This document shows, in pieces, positions 1-5,395 of a stretch of DNA of 5,395 bases (its first letter is position 1; each line of letters starts with the position of its first letter). Source of the stretch: Desulfonatronospira sp964577315 (GTDB lineage Bacteria; Desulfobacterota; Desulfovibrionia; Desulfovibrionales; Desulfonatronovibrionaceae); the NCBI GenBank assembly GCA_964577315.1, contig CAZNYT010000115.1, positions 1 to 5,395 of the forward strand. The letters run 5' to 3'. The notes under the pieces were generated by a model. It did not search any database. It was not told where the DNA came from and worked only from the letters and a program-made list of their open reading frames with translations. Made by a program: the position numbers and the translations under genes.

Positions 1-2550
<2,550 letters not shown>

Positions 2551-2602
2551 CAAGTAGGTAATGTTTACGGCTATGCCTGGGCAATAGTCTGTCTTACACC
2601 TA

Positions 2603-2618
2603 GAATGGAATACCATTC
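2603..2618 (+). other. Perfect 6-bp inverted repeat downstream of the kinase stop
   Basis: GAATGG at 2603-2608 and CCATTC at 2613-2618 form a 6-bp stem around an AATA loop, 53 bases after the kinase stop codon. It is not followed by a T-run, so it does not qualify as an intrinsic terminator. It could be a weak 3'-end stem or a small protein-binding palindrome, or simply chance. The nearest T-rich tract (2699-2716) lacks a good hairpin directly upstream, so termination of the kinase transcript is unexplained here. Confidence 0.3.
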
Positions 2619-2815
2619 GAAGGGATCATTTGATGGGAACCTGGGACTACCTTAGGGCCTGGCCTGTAGTTATCGCTTCTCAGTTATCCTCACCGACATT
2701 TTTTATTGTTTTTTATCAGGATTAGAGATGTTTGTTGGTGGCGGGTTGCCAGGGAGTTAATACATAAAGGGATTTCAAACAATTCTATACTATTTTAAGT
2801 TCTATATTGACAAAA

Positions 2816-2845
2816 AAGACAGGATAAGCCAAAAAAATATATAAT
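2816..2845 (+). promoter_or_regulatory. Possible sigma70-type promoter upstream of cheW
   Basis: A perfect TATAAT lies at 2840-2845. The best-placed -35 candidate is AAGACA at 2816-2821 (4 of 6 consensus bases, 18-bp spacer). A perfect TTGACA lies slightly further up at 2807-2812, but it is 27 bases from this -10 and too far to pair with it. Upstream, TTCTATA occurs twice, at 2783-2789 and 2800-2806, a 17-bp-spaced direct repeat that could be an operator. The surroundings are very AT-rich, so chance matches are likely. If real, the transcript would have a leader of nearly 300 bases before cheW. Confidence 0.33.
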
Positions 2846-3015
2846 TATCCATCAAATAATAACGGAAAATGCTGATTTCAGGTTAGAATTTCCCCACTCG
2901 TTTTCTCTGCTCCGTTCTCAACCTATCTTCAGTTCTGATTAGGAATCTCGTTGTGTCCCATCTCAACTCCTATCCTACCAAGGAGGAAAATATCGTCTTT
3001 TACACAAGAAATTTG

Positions 3016-3115
3016 GTGGCTCCTGGGGCTAGATGATCCACAGGGTAATTGGGGGCCTCGTAAACATACCCATCGGAATCCAGGCTGCTACGCCCGTGGG
3101 CGACAAGTGTTAGCC
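3016..3115 (+). other. Possible structured 5' leader just upstream of cheW
   Basis: Three short stems can be drawn in order. The first pairs GTGG (3016-3019) with CCAC (3038-3041). The second pairs GGGTA (3043-3047) with TACCC (3067-3071). The third pairs GCTA-CGCCC (3087-3095) with GGGCG (3098-3102) and TAGC (3111-3114), with an 8-base bulge. In the third, the CGCCC/GGGCG part is tight and G+C-rich and would close a minimal 2- to 4-base loop. The set ends 12 bases before the cheW Shine-Dalgarno. I recognise no known riboswitch core: the c-di-GMP GEMM, TPP and cobalamin box sequences are absent. It may be a regulatory leader or chance pairing. Confidence 0.25.
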
Positions 3116-3126
3116 AAGCTCGCTAC

Positions 3127-3132
3127 AAGGAG
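3127..3132 (+). promoter_or_regulatory. Ribosome binding site of cheW
   Basis: AAGGAG ends 8 bases before the ATG at 3141, which is near-ideal spacing. It fixes the original cheW start and shows that the gene was translated from there before its reading frame was broken. Confidence 0.75.
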
Positions 3133-3140
3133 AAAAAGAT

Positions 3141-3622
3141 ATGGAAGAAGCAAGGCAGAAGCAAAACTCCAATTTGCAGCTAGTTACCTTTAAGCTGGGC
3201 AAAGAGGAATTCGGGGTGGACATTCTATAGGTTCACGAGATCCTTCGTATGATGGAAATTACGTATGTGCCCAACGCTCTGAATTCGTGTCCGGTGGGAT
3301 CAATCTGCGAGGGAAGGTCATACCTGTGGTTAGCCTGCGCAAAAAGTTTGGGCTAAAGGCGGAGGAGGAGAGCTCCAAGAACCAGCGGATCATAGTGGTA
3401 GAGCTGAACCGGGTGGTGCTTGGTTTTATGGTGGACTCGGTCTCAGAGGTACTAAACATCTCGGGGGATATCTTGGAGCCACCCCCGCCGGTACTGGCCG
3501 GAATCGAGTCAGATTACATTTCCGGGGTTGCCAAGCTGGAGGACCGGCTGGTGATACTGCTTAACCTTGGACACCTGCTGTCCGGGCGCGAAAAGGAACA
3601 ACTGACGGAACAGCAAGTTTAG
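3141..3622 (+). pseudogene. cheW: Broken CheW chemotaxis coupling protein (in-frame stop plus frameshift)
   Basis: CheW links chemoreceptors to the kinase CheA. From ATG 3141 the frame gives CheW-type N-terminal sequence (LVTFKLGKEEFGVDIL), then an amber TAG at 3228-3230 (codon 30), where relatives usually carry Lys or Gln. The same frame resumes with VHEILRMMEITYVPNA. Near 3279 one base is missing: restoring a C turns GCT-CT-GAA into Ala-Pro-Glu and joins the SGGINLRGKVIPV segment, which continues in the other frame to TAG 3620-3622. The repaired protein would be about 160 residues, normal for CheW. The distal part keeps RIIVVELN, VDSVSEVL, EPPPPV and GVAKLEDRLVILLNL. A distal piece could restart at GTG 3287 (111 codons) but would lack about 50 N-terminal residues. 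The lesions could also be sequencing errors. The chemoreceptor gene follows 56 bases downstream. Confidence 0.85.
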
Positions 3623-3668
3623 ATTTCAACTGGAAGGTTAAAAGGATAATAGCATAAAAAAAGAATCC

Positions 3669-3674
3669 AGGGGG
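3669..3674 (+). promoter_or_regulatory. Ribosome binding site of the chemoreceptor gene
   Basis: AGGGGG ends only 4 bases before ATG 3679, a close but usable spacing. The reading frame is closed upstream by TAA at 3655-3657 with no other start between, so ATG 3679 is the earliest possible start. The 56-base gap after cheW shows no clear promoter or terminator, which fits co-transcription with cheW. Confidence 0.55.
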
Positions 3675-3678
3675 ATAT

Positions 3679-5395
3679 ATGAAAAATATTTCCATAAGAA
3701 CTAAGCTTATTGGCGGTTTTACGGCTTTGTTGCTGCTGGTGTGTACGGGCCTTGGCTATATAGCCTATGACCGTGCCTCACAGGCTGTGCAGGAACAAAT
3801 ACAGACAAATCTCCCTTTAATGGCCCAGGATGGGGCCATGCAGGTTGAAGACCGTTTGGATCATCACCTGACTGTTGTAGAAGGTATAGCAAACAGGGAT
3901 GCGATTAGATCCATGGATTGGGAACAGCAAAAACGTGCTCTTGAGGAAGAAACTGAAAGACTCGGTTATTTGGGTATGGGGATAATTGATACTGAGGGCG
4001 AGGCCCGTTACCCGGACGGAGATACGGCATCTCTGGGAGACAGGGATTATTTCCAGGATGCCATGGATGGCAACACAGTAGTTTCGGAAATGATTATAAG
4101 CAGGGTGATCGAAAAACCCGTATTCATACTCGCCTCTCCCATCAAAGACAACAGTGGTGAAATCGCTTCTGTTCTTCTTGTTCGGGCAGATGGGGCGGCT
4201 ATGCTTAGTGAGATAACTGATGAACTGGGGTACGGAGAAACGGGGTATTCGTTTATTATTGACGGAGAAGGTACTACGCTTGCCCATGAGAACCGTGATT
4301 TCATCATGGAACAGCGTAACTTTATTGAAGAAGCCAGAACTGATGATGCTTACTCTGAACTTGCTGCCGTAAAAACTGATATGACGGAAGGGAAAACGGA
4401 CTTCGACGAATATCCCTTCATGGGTACGGTCAGGGTCCAGGGATACACTTCCATTCAGGGAACAGATTGGTCTATTGCCGTGGGAGGTATGCGGGATGAT
4501 ATATTTGCACCTATTTATGATCTAAGATGGGCTATGGTTGTAGCCAGTCTGATCTTTCTTGGAGTTAGCGTGGCTGTTGGGTTTACCATCAGTCGGACCA
4601 TAACTTCACCCTTGAGCAAAGTGGTCAAATTCTCCGAGGACATAGCCAACGGTCAGAACATGGAGCAAACCCTGGAGCTGCGCAACAAGGACGAGGTGAG
4701 CGAGGTGGCCCGCTCCGTGGACGAGGTTCGGGAAAACGTGAACCGGATGATCAAAGATGTGGAGCACATGGCCGAGAGCATACGAGAAGGGGACATGAGA
4801 GCGATTCTGTCCGTAGATCAGTACCAGGGGGCTTATTCTACATTGGCCAGCGATATAAACGAAGCCTCGGAAATTATCGCCGAGTATATGGAGAAGGTGC
4901 CCTCCCCGATTGTTACCATTGACAATGATTTTAATGTCCTGTGGATGAACCAGACCGGAGTGGATATGTTCGGCGGCAATAGGGAAAGGGTAGAGGGCAA
5001 AAAGTGTTATGACCTTTTCCGTACCGATGATTGCAACACAGATAAATGTGCCTGCAGTCGAGCCATGAAAAGCGGCATGGAAAATACTTCAGAAACCAAG
5101 GCCAGACCTGGGGGCAATGAACTGGATATCTCCTATACCGGCATGCCCATAAAGGACAAGGACGGCAAAACAGTGGGAGCCATAGAGTTTGTCACTGATC
5201 TGACTCAGGTCAAGCAATCCCAGCGCAAGATGCAGGAGGTAGCCCAGAGGGCGGTTCAGGTGGCGGATTCGGTTTCTTCGGCCAGTGACGAGCTCTCGGC
5301 CCAGGTAGAAGAGGCCAGCCGGGGCACTGAGGAGCAGACCAACCGCATCAGCGAGACCGCCAGCTCCATGGAGGAGATGAACAATACTGTCCTGG
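3679..5395 (+). CDS. Methyl-accepting chemotaxis protein with dCache-like sensor, HAMP modules and Cys-rich PAS (3' end outside window)
   Basis: An inner-membrane chemoreceptor that would signal through CheW to CheA. The visible 572 codons show a short basic N-terminus (MKNISIRTKL) and TM1 at about 10-31. A periplasmic double-Cache-like sensor follows at about 33-275, with DRDYFQDAMDG around Tyr124 and EKPVFILASPI after it. TM2 is about 284-305 (WAMVVASLIFLGV). HAMP is about 303-356, followed by a second divergent HAMP-like stretch at about 357-400 (HMAESIREGDM). A cytoplasmic PAS spans about 401-510, from KVPSPIVTID to FVTDLTQVKQ, with four cysteines: 443, 452, 457 and 459. From about 512 a helical region begins, reaching the first methylation-helix signature (SETASSMEEMN, Met564 in MEEM). 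The conserved hairpin tip and CheW/CheA-binding region lie beyond the edge. The dCache lacks an obvious YxxRxWY amino-acid-binding motif, so the ligand is unknown. It probably formed an operon with the upstream cheW. Confidence 0.92.
   Translation, partial: MKNISIRTKLIGGFTALLLLVCTGLGYIAYDRASQAVQEQIQTNLPLMAQDGAMQVEDRLDHHLTVVEGIANRDAIRSMDWEQQKRALEEETERLGYLGMGIIDTEGEARYPDGDTASLGDRDYFQDAMDGNTVVSEMIISRVIEKPVFILASPIKDNSGEIASVLLVRADGAAMLSEITDELGYGETGYSFIIDGEGTTLAHENRDFIMEQRNFIEEARTDDAYSELAAVKTDMTEGKTDFDEYPFMGTVRVQGYTSIQGTDWSIAVGGMRDDIFAPIYDLRWAMVVASLIFLGVSVAVGFTISRTITSPLSKVVKFSEDIANGQNMEQTLELRNKDEVSEVARSVDEVRENVNRMIKDVEHMAESIREGDMRAILSVDQYQGAYSTLASDINEASEIIAEYMEKVPSPIVTIDNDFNVLWMNQTGVDMFGGNRERVEGKKCYDLFRTDDCNTDKCACSRAMKSGMENTSETKARPGGNELDISYTGMPIKDKDGKTVGAIEFVTDLTQVKQSQRKMQEVAQRAVQVADSVSSASDELSAQVEEASRGTEEQTNRISETASSMEEMNNTVL

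Larger units (their letters stand above)
2551..3140. other. Long intergenic region between the hybrid kinase and cheW
   Basis: About 590 bases with no coding sequence I can support. The kinase frame stops at 2548-2550. Reading past it gives about 35 codons to a TAG at 2656, with nothing recognisable. A frame opening with TTG at 2951 and ending at 3193 overlaps the cheW start by about 50 bases and resembles no family, so I treat it as noise. The region is mixed in composition: moderate to 2700, T-rich at 2699-2716, AT-rich at about 2760-2870, pyrimidine-rich at about 2890-2975, then G+C-richer with several short inverted repeats to 3115. It may hold the 3' end of the kinase transcript and the promoter and leader of the cheW-mcp unit. 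Confidence 0.7.

Noticed and set aside
2668..2688. Direct repeat AGTTATC at 2668-2674 and 2682-2688
   Set aside because: Seven bases repeated once is expected by chance in sequence of this length and is not tied to a promoter.
2646..2716. Rho-independent terminator made of the ACTAC/GTAGT stem (2646-2670) plus the downstream T-tract (2699-2716)
   Set aside because: The stem is only 5 bp with a 15-base loop, and the T-run begins almost 30 bases after it, so the parts do not form a terminator.
2999..3140. Known riboswitch (c-di-GMP GEMM, TPP, cobalamin) or tRNA in the cheW leader
   Set aside because: The diagnostic core sequences are missing, and the CGGAATCC resemblance to a tRNA T-arm has no matching stems.
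2951..3193. 80-residue frame starting with TTG at 2951
   Set aside because: It overlaps the well-supported cheW start in another frame, has an odd composition and matches no family I recognise.
3228..3230. TAG in cheW as a pyrrolysine or other recoded codon
   Set aside because: A second, independent frameshift lies about 50 bases on, no pyl genes are in view, and relatives have an ordinary Lys or Gln here, so decay or sequence error is simpler.
3270..3290. Programmed ribosomal frameshift in cheW
   Set aside because: No slippery heptamer or homopolymer is present at the junction (GCTCTGAATT), and an upstream in-frame stop would already block translation.

Overview
This window is a signal-transduction stretch from a bacterium. 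It reads on the + strand throughout and holds three genes: the 3' part of a multi-PAS hybrid histidine kinase (1-2550), a broken cheW coupling-protein gene (3141-3622), and the 5' part of a transmembrane methyl-accepting chemotaxis protein (3679 to the window end). The protein style suggests a motile anaerobic Gram-negative bacterium of the Desulfovibrio/Desulfonatronum kind (Desulfobacterota). The clues are stacked PAS domains ending in TERKRAE-type linkers, an orphan-type hybrid kinase, a CheW with GVDIL..EI and RGKVIPV motifs, and a chemoreceptor carrying a cysteine-rich cytoplasmic PAS domain. This placement is inferred from family resemblance only. Base composition is intermediate and patchy: sampled 60-base lines run from about 38% to 65% G+C.

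Region 1-2550: the kinase frame is already open at base 1 and begins inside the tail of an upstream PAS domain, so the gene starts outside the window. Visible in order are three PAS-type domains, a short coiled coil, HisKA with its H-box histidine, the HATPase_c catalytic domain and a C-terminal receiver. The receiver carries an unusual insertion encoded partly by five degenerate tandem 8-bp units.

Region 2551-3140: about 590 bases without a convincing gene. It has an AT-rich stretch with a possible promoter near 2816-2845, an orphan strong Shine-Dalgarno-like sequence at 2980-2986, and a run of short stem-loops at 3016-3115 just before the cheW ribosome binding site. No strong intrinsic terminator was found after the kinase.

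Region 3141-5395: cheW has a good ribosome binding site and a full-length, recognisable coding sequence, but it is interrupted by an in-frame TAG at codon 30 and by a 1-base deletion near 3279. The rest of the gene is well preserved, so inactivation looks recent, or the lesions are sequence errors. After 56 bases comes the chemoreceptor: TM1, periplasmic dCache-like sensor, TM2, HAMP, a second HAMP-like module, a Cys-containing PAS, and the start of the methylated signalling helix, cut by the window edge. The cheW-mcp pair has the look of a receptor with its own coupling protein. If cheW is truly dead, the receptor must use a CheW encoded elsewhere.

No mobile element, CRISPR array, tRNA or rRNA was recognised, and no clearly new system was found. 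The points most worth a second look are the double-lesion cheW, the 8-bp repeat tract in the receiver, the cysteine cluster in the receptor PAS, and the structured leader before cheW.
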